From: Massilia sp. BJB1822
GTDB taxonomy: Bacteria; Pseudomonadota; Gammaproteobacteria; Burkholderiales; Burkholderiaceae_D
DNA length: 53,818 nt
Assembly (NCBI RefSeq): GCF_013369485.1
Contig: NZ_JABWEB010000028.1
Span: 1 to 53,818 of the forward strand
Direction: 5' to 3'
The translations under genes and the position numbers were made by a program. Shown in pieces: positions 25,599-35,285 of this stretch; positions within the stretch are counted from its first letter, which is position 1; each line of letters begins with the position of its first letter. Under the pieces are notes generated by a model. The model searched no databases. It was not told the DNA's origin and saw only the letters and a list, made by a program, of their open reading frames with translations.

Positions 25599-26723
25599 AT
25601 GTACCAGTGGCTCAGACGTCTGCTATCCGGTTCGGCCGCGGCCAGCGAAGCCGCTGCACCTCCCGCGGCCGCCGCGCGCGCCGTCCATGCGTCGGCGCCG
25701 CCCGAATCACATCCGCCGGCCGCAGCGCCGCCTCCCCCATCTATGTCCGTGCCGGCCGCCGACATCGCGCCGCCGCCGCCCTCCCCCATCGCCGCCGTGC
25801 TGGAAACCGGCGTGCCCTCCTTCGATCAGAAAGACGCCATCAACAGCGCCTACTGCCGCTGGCTGTTCGCCGCCTATGGCAAGGATGAACTGGACACCAA
25901 CCAGGCCGAGGAACGCGTGCTGGCCACCCTGCTCAAGATGTCGCGCCAGCACAGCGCCACCGACATGATGCGGCGCATGCCGGGACTGATTCCGCAAGTG
26001 CTGCAAAGCCTGCGCAGCGAGCAGTTCGCCGGGGCCGAGATCGCGCGCAAGATCTCCAGCGACGTGGTGCTGGTGGCCGCCGTGATCCGTCTCGCCAACC
26101 ATGCCATCCACCAGTCGGGCCAAGGCATCACCAGCGTGGAACACGCCATCATGGTGATCGGCCAGGAAGGCTTGCGCCAGCTGATCACCACGGTCGCCTT
26201 CCGCCCCATCATCAATCTGAATTCCGGCTACTACACCAAGCTGCTGGCGCCGCGCATCTGGGAACAGTCGGAGCGCTGCGCCGTGGCGGCGCGCACGCTG
26301 GCGCCGCCGGAAGGCATCGAGCCTTTCGACGCCTTCCTCACTGGCCTGGTGCAAAACGCCGGCCTGCTGGCCACCCTGCGCGTGATGGACCAGATCGGCG
26401 GCGAAAGCCGCGCCCTGGGCAGCTCCCTGTTCTGTGCCCGCCTGCAGGGTGCCACGCGCCAGATCGCGGCCGGCGTGGCGCAGGAATGGCATTTCCCGCC
26501 CAGCGTGGCCGAGGCGATTCTGGAACAGGAGCTGATGCGCCGCGGTTCGGCCATCTCACCCCTGGGCCGGGTGCTGGCGCGCGCCGATTACCTGAGCAAG
26601 GCCCGCATCATGGCCGAGCAAGGCCAGATCGCCGAGGATGATCCCAGCCTGTTCGACGGCCTGCCGCCCGAAGCGCAGCGCTGCTACGCCACCCTGCACG
26701 CCATTCCCGAAGCCGATACCTGA
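25599..26723 (+). CDS. HDOD domain protein with Pro/Ala-rich linker
   Basis: A 374-residue protein. The first about 85 residues are low-complexity Ala/Pro (APPAAAARAVHAS..., PPPPSMSVPAAD, PPPPSPIAAV), like a flexible linker. A HDOD domain covers about 120-310 (LIPQVLQSLRSEQFAGAEIARKISSDVVLVAAVIRLANHA...VEHAIMVIGQEGLRQLI...). HDOD proteins lack the catalytic His/Asp of HD phosphodiesterases and act in signalling, often in type IV pilus or cyclic-di-GMP control. The ATG at 25599 follows GAGGGAGGG; a TACAAT box is at 25559-25564. The CoA-transferase gene begins 11 nt later. Confidence 0.85.
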   Translation: MYQWLRRLLSGSAAASEAAAPPAAAARAVHASAPPESHPPAAAPPPPSMSVPAADIAPPPPSPIAAVLETGVPSFDQKDAINSAYCRWLFAAYGKDELDTNQAEERVLATLLKMSRQHSATDMMRRMPGLIPQVLQSLRSEQFAGAEIARKISSDVVLVAAVIRLANHAIHQSGQGITSVEHAIMVIGQEGLRQLITTVAFRPIINLNSGYYTKLLAPRIWEQSERCAVAARTLAPPEGIEPFDAFLTGLVQNAGLLATLRVMDQIGGESRALGSSLFCARLQGATRQIAAGVAQEWHFPPSVAEAILEQELMRRGSAISPLGRVLARADYLSKARIMAEQGQIAEDDPSLFDGLPPEAQRCYATLHAIPEADT

Positions 26724-26734
26724 GGAAAGCACCG

Positions 26735-27814
26735 ATGGATATACAACAGCCGCTGGCCGGCATCCGCGTATTGGACCTGACCCGCCTCCTGCCAGGACCG
26801 ATGGCGACGCGCCATCTGGCCGAAATGGGCGCCGCAGTCGTCAAGATCGAAGATCCCGGCCCCGGCGACTATGCGCGTAGCATGGGCGCGGCGCGGCATG
26901 AGGTGTCGCAATTTTTCGTCGCCCTCAACCACGACAAGAGCTTCCTGCGCCTGGACCTGAAGGATGCGGCCCAGCGCCAGCAGCTGCTCGCGCTGGTGGA
27001 AACCGCCGACGTGCTGGTGGAAAGCTTCCGCCCCGGCGTAATGGAGCGGCTGGGACTGGGCTGGGAGACGCTCAAGCAGCGCAATCCCCGCCTGGTGATG
27101 TGCGCCATCTCCGGCTACGGCGCCGATGGCCCGTATGCTGCGCTGGCGGGCCACGACATCAACTACATCGGCTACGCCGGCATGCTGGAACAGAATGTGG
27201 GAGGGGACGGTAGGCCCGCCCTGCCCAATCTGCAGGTGGGCGACCTGCTGGGCGGCGCGCAGACGGCGCTGCAAGGCATCCTGGCGGCCCTGGTGGCGGT
27301 GAAGATGGGCGGGCCGGGGCGCTTTATCGATGTCTCGATGACGGACGCGGTCTTTGCCCACAACCTCATGCCGCTGGTCGCCCTGAATAATGGCGCCGAC
27401 GCAGTGCCGGGGCGCGAGCTGCTGACCGGCGGCGTCCCCTGCTACAACGTCTACCGCACGCGCGACGGCCGCTTCATGGCGGTGGGCGCGCTGGAACTCA
27501 AATTCTGGCAAGCCTGCTGCGCCGTGCTGCAGCGGCCCGACCTCGCCGTGCGCCACTGGCAGCTGGACCAGCAGCCCGGCGGCGAGGACGCCATGGCCGT
27601 GAAAGCGGAGCTGGATGCCATCTTCGCCAGCCGCAGCATGGCGCAATGGTGCGAGGCGTTCAGCGCCAGCGACTGCTGCGTCACGCCGGTGCTGCGCAGC
27701 AGCGAAGCCGTAGAGCACCCGCTGTTCCAGGCGCGCGGCATGGTGCGCCAGCGCGAACACCCGAGCGAAGGCCGCTACCTGGCAGCGGCCAGCCCGCTCA
27801 AGTTCCGCGCCTGA
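26735..27814 (+). CDS. CaiB/BaiF family CoA-transferase
   Basis: A 359-residue class III CoA-transferase, a family that moves CoA between carboxylic acids through an Asp-CoA intermediate or acts as an alpha-methylacyl-CoA racemase. The N-terminus has LAGIRVLDLTRLLPGPMATRHLAEMGAAVVKIEDPG, the catalytic Asp is in LQVGDLLGGAQTAL, and RFIDVSMTDAVFAHN follows. The length is close to the racemase subfamily (about 360-380) and shorter than formyl-CoA transferases. The start has a GAGGAAAG site just after the HDOD stop. Function beyond the family is not decided; a penicillin-acylase gene follows, convergent. Confidence 0.88.
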   Translation: MDIQQPLAGIRVLDLTRLLPGPMATRHLAEMGAAVVKIEDPGPGDYARSMGAARHEVSQFFVALNHDKSFLRLDLKDAAQRQQLLALVETADVLVESFRPGVMERLGLGWETLKQRNPRLVMCAISGYGADGPYAALAGHDINYIGYAGMLEQNVGGDGRPALPNLQVGDLLGGAQTALQGILAALVAVKMGGPGRFIDVSMTDAVFAHNLMPLVALNNGADAVPGRELLTGGVPCYNVYRTRDGRFMAVGALELKFWQACCAVLQRPDLAVRHWQLDQQPGGEDAMAVKAELDAIFASRSMAQWCEAFSASDCCVTPVLRSSEAVEHPLFQARGMVRQREHPSEGRYLAAASPLKFRA

Positions 27815-27832
27815 GCGGGCCTGCCGTCCGGT

Positions 27833-30163
27833 TCAATGCGCGCCGGACGGGCCGACAGCCTTGCGGCTATATGCAGGATCGGCCGCAATCTGCGCCTCGC
27901 TGAAAGGCAGCTTGATCCACTCCTTGCGGATAAAGCGCTCGGTCTGGTCCAGATGGTGGGGAGACGCCGGATTGGCCGATTGCGAATACGACAGCAGCGC
28001 ATTGGCCACCGGCCCGTTGTCGTCGAAGCCCACCACCTGCAGATAGCTGGTGCCGCCGGTCACGTTCAGCGCGCCCTCCGCCGGCGGATCGGTGTCGATG
28101 GTATTCAGCGCGCCCATCGCATCGGAAGCGCCGGGAATGCCCAGGCGGCGGCCGGCGCTGCTATACAGCTGCACCGCACCCAGTTTCGCGTCGGCGCCGA
28201 TACCGGCCGCCTTGACCCCGGCCGCGGACGCGCCGAGCGCCGCGGCCAGCTTGGCGCCCACCACCGGGTCGGTGTAGGCCAGGCCGCGCGGCGTGGCCAC
28301 CGGATCGGCCGGATCGAAAGGCACGGCCCATAATCCGTCGCGTTCGGCCGTCAGCCCTTCCCACAGGCCGCGCAGATAGACATACCCCATATTGCTGTTC
28401 AAGCCAGCCACGCCATCCCAGCTGGCGATGCGTTCGCAGGCCGCCTGCTCATCCGGCTGCCAGCTGCGGCTGGCGCAAAAGCGGCGCATATCGTCCTGCA
28501 CCACGCTGGCGATAAAGGCCTTGTCGCTCAAGGCCATATCGCGCAGGTCTGCGCTGCTCAAGGCCTGGCGATGCGCCCGCACTTCACTCAGCAGCTGGCG
28601 CGTGCGCGGTCCCTGCGGCAGGTACTCGCGGCTGACCAGCGGCGCAAAGCCGGTCAGCGGCGTGGCGGGATTGGTCAGCCAGGCGCTGTCGTTGGCGTTC
28701 TGCACATAGTCGCGGTTTTGCAGCACCGGCAGATTGCGCCCGGCCACGATGCCTGGCTGCGGCGCGCCCGCATCGTTGGCCCAGCCGCAGCTTTGGCGGC
28801 TGCCGTCCAGCGTGACGGTGTTGAGCGTGTACAGCACGGGCGCCTGCTCCACTTCGCAGGCGGCCAGATCGCGCACATTGGCGGTCGGCGAGATATCCAG
28901 GTACAGGGTGCGGCCATCCTTGTCCGCCGCGATGGTGTTATTCCAGGGGTTGCCGACGATGCGCTGGTTGACTTGCTTCAGCTCTTCCAGCGAGCGCGCC
29001 TTGCCCATCGCATACCATTGCTCGATGGCGCGGTGGTTGGCAGCATTGGCGTCGCGGATGGCGTAAGCGCGCGTGCTGCTCCACTCCATGCCCAGATCGG
29101 GGTAGCGCAGCACGGGGCCATACTGGGTCGAATACAGGGTGCGCGTCTGGGTCTGCAGCTGGCCATCAGGTCCGCGCACTTGCACGCTGATTTCGCGCCG
29201 GCTCATGGGCACGGAGCGGCCGTCGACCAGGTAGCGGGTCGGGTCTTTGCTGTCGAGCTCCAGCGCGTACAGGGTGGCGTGGGCCGAGGTGTTGACCGTG
29301 TGGCTCCAGGCGAAATTGCGCGTGAAGCCGATGCCCACCACCGGCATGCCGGGCAGGGTCACGCCCATCACATCAAGTTTGCCGGGAATGGTCAGGTGCG
29401 CCTGGTAGAAGCGCAGCTGGTTGATCCAGGGCAGATGCGGCTGGCCCAGCACGATGCCGCGGCCATTCTCGGAACGGTCGCCGCCCACCGCCAGCGCATT
29501 GCTCGCGGCCAGGCGCTGCTTGGGCGCGGCCACCGCCGGCCGCGCGCCCTGGCCCGGCGGCTGGGCGCTGGAGATGGCCGGCACGAACATGGCCGAGGTG
29601 GTGAACAAGGCGATGCGGCGCGCCATGCGGATCAGATCATACTCAGTGATCTTGCGCACCCAGGGCGCATTGCGGCAAGCCTCGGGCAGATGGGCGCGGC
29701 CGGCCTGGTCCAGATAACTGTTGAAGCCCGCCACATAGCCGCTCAGCAGGGCGCGCACTTCGGCCGTCTGCGCATTCCATGCCGCTTTCACGGTGGCCTC
29801 GTCGTTCACGCTGCGGAAGAAGAAGTCCGATTCCAGATTCGGCGCGGCGGTCCAGTGCGGATAACTGGGCAGGGAGGGATCGAAATAACGCGAACGCTGG
29901 CCGGCCACCGTCAGGATCTCGTCGGCGATCAGGCAGACATTGTCCTCGGCATAGGCATAGCCCAGGCCCAAACCCAGGCCGGTTTCATTCCAGGCCTTGA
30001 TGTGCGGGATGCCGAAGGAGGTGCGCCGGATTTCGGCAAATGCCAATTTGGCAGGCTGGTAAGACTCTTCCGTCTTCGCGCTTTCGTCCTGGGCCGGCGC
30101 CGGCAGCGCCAGGAACAGAAGGGAAAGCAAAGCGCCGCTGCGCCACAACTGCCGTTGCTGCAT
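27833..30163 (-). CDS. penicillin acylase family Ntn-hydrolase, paralogue 1
   Basis: A 776-residue enzyme of the penicillin/acyl-homoserine-lactone acylase family. The alpha chain starts after a signal peptide ending near PAPAQ; the core begins IRRTSFGIPHIKAWNETGLGLGLGYAYAEDN. The nucleophile is Ser221 in LAASNALAVGG; such precursors are cleaved there by autocatalysis. Downstream, GQPHLPWINQLRFYQAHLTIP and SHTVNTSAHATLYALELD are family motifs. Substrates may be acylated homoserine lactones (quorum quenching), lactams or peptides; the sequence does not decide. AAGGAG supports the ATG at 30163 over 30190. Its gene follows a similar paralogue in tandem. Confidence 0.9.
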   Translation of the reverse strand: MQQRQLWRSGALLSLLFLALPAPAQDESAKTEESYQPAKLAFAEIRRTSFGIPHIKAWNETGLGLGLGYAYAEDNVCLIADEILTVAGQRSRYFDPSLPSYPHWTAAPNLESDFFFRSVNDEATVKAAWNAQTAEVRALLSGYVAGFNSYLDQAGRAHLPEACRNAPWVRKITEYDLIRMARRIALFTTSAMFVPAISSAQPPGQGARPAVAAPKQRLAASNALAVGGDRSENGRGIVLGQPHLPWINQLRFYQAHLTIPGKLDVMGVTLPGMPVVGIGFTRNFAWSHTVNTSAHATLYALELDSKDPTRYLVDGRSVPMSRREISVQVRGPDGQLQTQTRTLYSTQYGPVLRYPDLGMEWSSTRAYAIRDANAANHRAIEQWYAMGKARSLEELKQVNQRIVGNPWNNTIAADKDGRTLYLDISPTANVRDLAACEVEQAPVLYTLNTVTLDGSRQSCGWANDAGAPQPGIVAGRNLPVLQNRDYVQNANDSAWLTNPATPLTGFAPLVSREYLPQGPRTRQLLSEVRAHRQALSSADLRDMALSDKAFIASVVQDDMRRFCASRSWQPDEQAACERIASWDGVAGLNSNMGYVYLRGLWEGLTAERDGLWAVPFDPADPVATPRGLAYTDPVVGAKLAAALGASAAGVKAAGIGADAKLGAVQLYSSAGRRLGIPGASDAMGALNTIDTDPPAEGALNVTGGTSYLQVVGFDDNGPVANALLSYSQSANPASPHHLDQTERFIRKEWIKLPFSEAQIAADPAYSRKAVGPSGAH

Positions 30164-30249
30164 GAGGAGGCTCCTTGTCAATTTATACATGGGTCATTGT
30201 GCCATGCAAATTTGCCGCGCAAACGGGGAAAGATGTAAATTCTTTATTA

Positions 30250-30280
30250 TTGCTGCCGCATGCAACGCCTGCGGCAGCAA
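30250..30280. repeat. 11-bp inverted repeat between the two acylase genes
   Basis: TTGCTGCCGCA (30250-30260), nine nt, then TGCGGCAGCAA (30270-30280). It lies just after the stop of the upstream gene. Neither strand is followed by a T-tract, so it is not a standard terminator; it may be a processing or pausing hairpin between the two genes. Confidence 0.55.
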
Positions 30281-30290
30281 ACCTCCTTCC

Positions 30291-32639
30291 TTACTGTTTT
30301 ATAGTCTTGCTGCGGTAAGCCGGATCGGCCTGGATCGCCGCCTCGCTGAAGGGCAGCGCGATCCACTGCTTGCGCGAGAAGCGTTCGGTCTGGTCGCTGT
30401 GATGCGGCGACGAGGGATCGGACGACTGCGAATAAGCGAGCAGGGTCTGCGCCACCGGTCCTTGCGCGTCGAAACCGACGACCTGCAAGTAAGTGGTGCC
30501 GCCATTGACTTCAAACACGCCATTCACGAGCCTCTCGGTTTCGATTGCGTTCAGTACCCCCATCGGATCGATGCCGCCATGGATGCCGATGCGCCGGCCT
30601 CCCACCGTCGCCACCTGCACCTCGCCCAGCTTGGTGGCCAGCGGCAGGCCTTTCGCATTCAGGTCGGCGGTCACCTCGTCCAGCGCCAGCGCCAGCGCTT
30701 CGGCCAGGGCCGGATCGCGGTAGCGCAGCCCGCGCGGCGTGTGTACTGGATCGGCGGCATTGAAAGGCACGGCCCAGATAGCGGCATCGCCCTGCATGCG
30801 GTACTGCGTGCCGGCCCAGATGTCGCGCAGATAAACGTAAGACAGGTCGCTGCCCAGGTCAGCGCGGCCATCCCAACTACCCAACGCGGCACAGGTGCGG
30901 CCCGCTTCGGCCTGCCAATTGCGGCTGGCGCAGAACTGTTTCAGATCGTCCTGGATCGCCTGCATCAGATAGACCTTGTTGTTCAAAGCCATATCCTGCA
31001 GATCGGCCATGCCCAGCTTTTTCGGACGCGACTGGATTTCCGTCAGCAGCTGCCGGGTGCGCAAGCCCTGCGCGTTATCCTGCTTGCTGACCAGCGGCGA
31101 AAAGCCAGTCAGCGGCGTGGCCAGGTTGCTCAGCCAGGCGCTGTCGTTGGCGTTTTGCACATAGTCGCGGTTTTCCAGCACCGGCAGCCGGCTCCCGGCC
31201 ATGATGCCGGCTTGCGGCGCGCCCGCATCGTCCACCCAGTTGCAGGCCTTGCGGCTGCCGTCCAGCGTGAAGGCGTTCTGTCCATCGAGGTAGGCCGACT
31301 GCGGCAGCCAGCACTGCGCCAAGTTGGGCAGGTTGGCGATCGGCGAGACGTTCATGTACAGGGTGCGGCCCTCCTTGTCCGCCGCCAGCGTGTTATTCCA
31401 GGGATTGCCGACGATGCGCTGGTTCAGCTGCTTGAGTTCTTCCAGCGAAGTGGCCTTGTTCATCGCATACCATTGCTCCACCATGCGGTGGTTGTCGGCA
31501 TTGGCGTCGCGCAGGGCGAAGGCGCGACTGGCGGTCCAGTTCAGCTCCATCTGCGGCATATGCACCAGCGGGCCGTACTCCGTCGTGTACAGGGTGCGCG
31601 TCTGCTTCACCAGCTGCCCCTCGCCGTTGCGCACTTCGATGCTGATCTCGCGCCGGCCCATGGGGATGGACTGGCCGTCGACGATGTAGCGCGTCGGGTC
31701 TTTGCTGTCGAGCTGCAAGGCGTAGAGGGTGGAATGGGCCGAAGTGTCGGTGGTGTGGGTCCAGGCGAAATTCTGCGTGAAGCCGATGCCGATCACCGGC
31801 AGGCCTGGCAGGCTGGCGCCCATCACATCGAGCTTGCCGGGAATGGTCAGGTGCATCTCGTAAAAGCGCGCATTGTTCAGCCACGCCAGATGCGGCTGGC
31901 CCAGCACGATACCGCGTCCGTTGTCCGAACGCTCGCCGCCCACCGCCAAGGCATTGCTGGCTGTGCGGCGCGGCCTGGCTGACGGCACCGCAGCCGCAGC
32001 CACCGGCGCTGCCTGCGCCCTGCCCGGCGGCTGTGCCGCGCCGATGCCGCCGGCAAAGCTCACCGAACCATTGGTCATGGCCGTGCGCCGCATCAGGCGC
32101 GCCAGATCCTGCTCCTTGATCTTGCGCAGCCAGGGTTCCTGGCGGCAGACGGCGTTCACCGTGCCCGACTGGGGCTGGTCAAGCCAGGCGTTGAAGCCGG
32201 CCACATAACCACGCAGCAGCTCCCGCACTTCGGTGCTTTGCGCGTTCAGCGCCGCGTTGACGGCGGCCTCGCTATTCACGGCGCGGTAAAAGAAATCCGA
32301 GTCCAGATTGCTCGGCGCGCCCTCCATCGGGTAACTTTGTTCCACCTGATGGAAGTATTTGGAGCGCTCGCCGCTGACGGTCAGAATCTCTTCCGCCAAC
32401 AGGCAGGCGTTGTCCTCGGCATAGGCATAGCCAATGCCATAGCCCAGCCCCGCTTCGTCATTGGCCTTGATGTGCGGGATGCCGAAAGCGGTGCGGCGGA
32501 TTTCGGCGGACAGCTGCGTCTTCGGTGGATTCGATGGCTCGCCGGATTTCCTGCCGCCGCAGGCGCTCAGCGCCAGCGCCGACATGGCGAGGATGAGGGA
32601 AAGCGTGGCGCCGCTGCGCCAGCCCGGTTGTTGCTGCAT
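30291..32639 (-). CDS. penicillin acylase family Ntn-hydrolase lipoprotein, paralogue 2
   Basis: A 782-residue paralogue of the neighbouring acylase. It keeps the same architecture: FGIPHIKANDEAGLGYGIGYAYAEDN, the nucleophile Ser228 in RTASNALAVGG, GQPHLAWLNNARFYEMHLTIPGKLDVMG and AWTHTTDTSAHSTLYALQLD. Unlike paralogue 1, the leader ends in a lipobox (LALSAC, Cys27), so this copy should be lipid-anchored. The insert between the pocket and the nucleophile differs in length and composition. The two genes look like a tandem duplication, with divergence in location. Substrate is unknown. Confidence 0.9.
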   Translation of the reverse strand: MQQQPGWRSGATLSLILAMSALALSACGGRKSGEPSNPPKTQLSAEIRRTAFGIPHIKANDEAGLGYGIGYAYAEDNACLLAEEILTVSGERSKYFHQVEQSYPMEGAPSNLDSDFFYRAVNSEAAVNAALNAQSTEVRELLRGYVAGFNAWLDQPQSGTVNAVCRQEPWLRKIKEQDLARLMRRTAMTNGSVSFAGGIGAAQPPGRAQAAPVAAAAVPSARPRRTASNALAVGGERSDNGRGIVLGQPHLAWLNNARFYEMHLTIPGKLDVMGASLPGLPVIGIGFTQNFAWTHTTDTSAHSTLYALQLDSKDPTRYIVDGQSIPMGRREISIEVRNGEGQLVKQTRTLYTTEYGPLVHMPQMELNWTASRAFALRDANADNHRMVEQWYAMNKATSLEELKQLNQRIVGNPWNNTLAADKEGRTLYMNVSPIANLPNLAQCWLPQSAYLDGQNAFTLDGSRKACNWVDDAGAPQAGIMAGSRLPVLENRDYVQNANDSAWLSNLATPLTGFSPLVSKQDNAQGLRTRQLLTEIQSRPKKLGMADLQDMALNNKVYLMQAIQDDLKQFCASRNWQAEAGRTCAALGSWDGRADLGSDLSYVYLRDIWAGTQYRMQGDAAIWAVPFNAADPVHTPRGLRYRDPALAEALALALDEVTADLNAKGLPLATKLGEVQVATVGGRRIGIHGGIDPMGVLNAIETERLVNGVFEVNGGTTYLQVVGFDAQGPVAQTLLAYSQSSDPSSPHHSDQTERFSRKQWIALPFSEAAIQADPAYRSKTIKQ

Positions 32640-32738
32640 GGTGTCTGCTCCTGTGTGAAAACGAGGAGCGATTGTGCGTCTGCACGGGTGAAGGCAAAAC
32701 TAAGGGAAACTGAAGGGCCAATGAAGAGCGCCCGCCGC

Positions 32739-34604
32739 TCAAGCCGCGCTGCTGGCGCTCCAGTCGATGCTGCCGCGTGCGCCTGAGAATATGGGCTGGC
32801 TGCCGCTGGCCGCGCGCAGGCGAGCCTTGATGTCTTTCGGCGCATGGTCATAAGCAGGCCCCAGATCGGGGTTGAAGATCATGGGCCGCAGCAGCGTATC
32901 GCCCAGCACCGCGCGCACCGTGCAGCGCGCCGCCCCGATCACGCTGAGCTTCTGGTGCAGCACGGCCTCGGCTTGGTCTTCCATCTGCTTTTGCCGCACC
33001 TGGGCTTCCTTCACGGCCAGCGAAATCTGGCCCACCTGCTTCAGCGCCGGACCAAGCTGCTCGGCCATCTTCTGGAATAAGCCCAGCTGCTCGTGGGTCA
33101 GCACCACTTCCTGCTTGCGCACCCGGGTCGCCAGGGTCAGGTAGTTGCGCATATCCTGGCGACCGGTCAGCGCGTCGAGTTCGGACTGGCGCTCGCTTGC
33201 CGCCGCCGCGTGGCGCGCGGCCTTTTCCTTGTATTCGGCGATGCTGCGGTCGTATTTGCTGGTATCGGGCAGCAGCACATACAGCTGCATCTCGGCCTGC
33301 TTGCGCGGGCCGGCGCCGTCGATGTCGATCTTGCGCGCGGCGATTGTGCAGCCCTCGGCCTTATGCACCATGACCTCGTCGGCCATGATCTCGCAATTGA
33401 GCGCCTCGCCCACCACCACCTTGCTGCCGGAGATGACGCAATTCTCGGCGCGGCCCAGCACCACCTCGCCCTTCTTGGTCTGCAGCACCGCGCCGGAAGC
33501 CATGCCCTTGACCTTGATATTGCCGTCCGCGTTCATGGCGGTGCCGCCGATCAGATTGCGCTGCAGGCTGATATTGCCGCCGCGCGAATTGATCTTGCCG
33601 TACACGTCCTGGTGGATGGTGATGCTGTAGCCGTCCACCACGCGCTGCTCCTGCACCTCGCCGAATTCCTCGTATTCGCCGGTGAGCTGCAGATTGCCCG
33701 TGGTGCGCACGCTGACGCCTTCGCGGCTGACGATCTTGGGGCCGATGGACAGGCGCTTGCTGCCGCCATCGACGCTGACGAAGCCCTCCACCGCCGACAC
33801 CAGGTAATCCTCGCCATTGATATGCTCGATCACCGTGCCCTCGCCCGCCACGCCGGTCAGCTCCAGGTCGCGCGGTTCGGGCGGTTCGATCACGATGCCG
33901 GACAGCTCGTAGCCGCGCGCGCCGGCCTGTTTCGGCACCTTGCGCAGCAGCTTGACGTTGGCCTTCACCTGCGGGAAGCGGTTCTGGAAGGTGTGCAGGT
34001 CGACGCGGCCATTGGCCAGTTCGCGCGGCGCGTTCGAGCGGTGCAGAGACTGCGACACCTCGGCGATGGCAGCATCGCGTCCCGGCGCCGCGTTCAGGCG
34101 GCGCGCCGCCACCAGGCGCACCGCCTTGCCGTGGGCGATGGCTGCTTTCACGGCCGGCGCGTCGATGCCGAAGCGTATGCCCTTGATCCACATATCGGAC
34201 ACGAACTCGTCGAAGTTCAAGGCTTGCTGCTGCGGCGGCTGGCCGGGCAGGTCGAGGAAGACCGGCTCGAAATAGTATTCGGCCTCGCCATTGCTGATGC
34301 GGACCGACTTATAGAAGCCGCGGCGGGCGGGATTGAAGGGAAGGATATCGTCGGCAAAGCGGATCAGGGGCTGGCCCTTGATGCCCTCGGGCAGTTCCGG
34401 CCCGGCCTCGTACAGGGCGCGCAGAAAGACGCCGTAATCGAGGCCGCTGAAATAGGCGCTGGACAGAAAGACCTGGTTGGCGGCCGCCTGGCAGGCCACG
34501 GTGCCGGCATCGGCCTTGAAGTAGACGCCATCCTCGCGCTTGACGATCGACGACGGCAGCTCGCCCTCTCCACTAGCTTGCCCCGCAGGAGCGACGTCTG
34601 ACAT
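32739..34604 (-). CDS. FapA/DUF342 family protein
   Basis: A 621-residue protein with the FapA (DUF342) pattern: an N-terminal polymer-like domain, a right-handed beta-helix region (about residues 245-435) with repeats such as VVDGYSITIHQDVYGKINSRGGNISLQ and VVLGRAENCVISGSKVVVGEA, then a coiled-coil (about 450-580). Members are called flagellar assembly protein A, but many are found outside flagellar clusters, as here. Charged and cytoplasmic, with no signal peptide. A GGGGGA site precedes the ATG. A role in motility or polar organisation is inferred only from the family. Confidence 0.82.
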   Translation of the reverse strand: MSDVAPAGQASGEGELPSSIVKREDGVYFKADAGTVACQAAANQVFLSSAYFSGLDYGVFLRALYEAGPELPEGIKGQPLIRFADDILPFNPARRGFYKSVRISNGEAEYYFEPVFLDLPGQPPQQQALNFDEFVSDMWIKGIRFGIDAPAVKAAIAHGKAVRLVAARRLNAAPGRDAAIAEVSQSLHRSNAPRELANGRVDLHTFQNRFPQVKANVKLLRKVPKQAGARGYELSGIVIEPPEPRDLELTGVAGEGTVIEHINGEDYLVSAVEGFVSVDGGSKRLSIGPKIVSREGVSVRTTGNLQLTGEYEEFGEVQEQRVVDGYSITIHQDVYGKINSRGGNISLQRNLIGGTAMNADGNIKVKGMASGAVLQTKKGEVVLGRAENCVISGSKVVVGEALNCEIMADEVMVHKAEGCTIAARKIDIDGAGPRKQAEMQLYVLLPDTSKYDRSIAEYKEKAARHAAAASERQSELDALTGRQDMRNYLTLATRVRKQEVVLTHEQLGLFQKMAEQLGPALKQVGQISLAVKEAQVRQKQMEDQAEAVLHQKLSVIGAARCTVRAVLGDTLLRPMIFNPDLGPAYDHAPKDIKARLRAASGSQPIFSGARGSIDWSASSAA

Positions 34605-34760
34605 GAATCCCCCAATGAACGCCTAACGGGACTGCATTTGTCACGCCAGCAACATTTATTTCTTTATTATATCGGGGAAGCGTACCACGAACCGGGGCCA
34701 AACACATCCCCGTTCGCGCTTTTCGCCGCCCGCCGGTTGCAAATATGAGAAAGCTGCGCA

Positions 34761-34784
34761 AACAAAAAGGGCCGCAAGCGGCCC
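34761..34784 (-). terminator. intrinsic terminator of the small secreted protein gene
   Basis: Read on the minus strand: GGGCCGC (34784-34778), a two-nt loop, GCGGCCC (34775-34769), then TTTTTGTT. It lies 23 nt past the stop of the minus-strand gene at 34807. Confidence 0.9.
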
Positions 34785-34806
34785 GATGGCGATCGGCGGC
34801 GCCGCT

Positions 34807-35184
34807 CTAGCGGCGCGGCGGAATCGCGTACAACTCCTGTCCTGTTTCCTGGATCTGGCGGCGCAGATCTCGCTTCTCGTCGGCCGTCATGCGGCCCACG
34901 CGGCGGTTCATCTCCGCATTGTTCACATTTTCCTGCATAGCGCGGCGCTGCTCTTCCGCGCGCTGCTCGTAGTCGCCCCAGCGGCGGTCGCGCGTCTCGC
35001 GGCTGTCGCGCGGCGCCGGCCGGCTTTCTTCGCGGCGCGGCTGGTTGCTGGGCGGATCATTCGGGCCGTTGGCCCAGGCCGCGACGGCGGTCAGGGAGCA
35101 GGCCAGCGCCATGGCAGCGGCAGGCAGGTGCCGGCGCATGAGCGCTGCTCCCATCCTTTTGCATATTGCTGCTGGCTTGTTCAT
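34807..35184 (-). CDS. small secreted hypothetical protein, Arg/Glu-rich
   Basis: A 125-residue protein with a signal peptide (AAMALACSLTAVAAWA) and a mature part of about 85 residues rich in Arg, Glu, Asp and Asn (RRWGDYEQRAEEQRRAMQENVNNAEMNRRVGRMTADEKRDLRRQI). The second half is predicted helix. I recognise no family. GAGGATCACG before the ATG at 35184 supports the long N-terminus. It is divergent from ompR, with shared upstream DNA, and has its own terminator, so it is a real gene and possibly an OmpR target. Confidence 0.7.
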   Translation of the reverse strand: MNKPAAICKRMGAALMRRHLPAAAMALACSLTAVAAWANGPNDPPSNQPRREESRPAPRDSRETRDRRWGDYEQRAEEQRRAMQENVNNAEMNRRVGRMTADEKRDLRRQIQETGQELYAIPPRR

Positions 35185-35285
35185 CGTGATCCTCTTCCGT
35201 CTTGCAAGGTAAACCTATAAGCTGTACTAACTATGGCCCAAGTGTATGCCCCTTTCATCACGCGGGTAAGTGCGTTTGGGTAAAG

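Noticed and set aside
33093..34601. A 502-residue frame opposite the FapA-like gene
   Set aside because: Low-complexity Ala/Asp/Leu composition without motif; the minus-strand gene has beta-helix repeats and a ribosome site.
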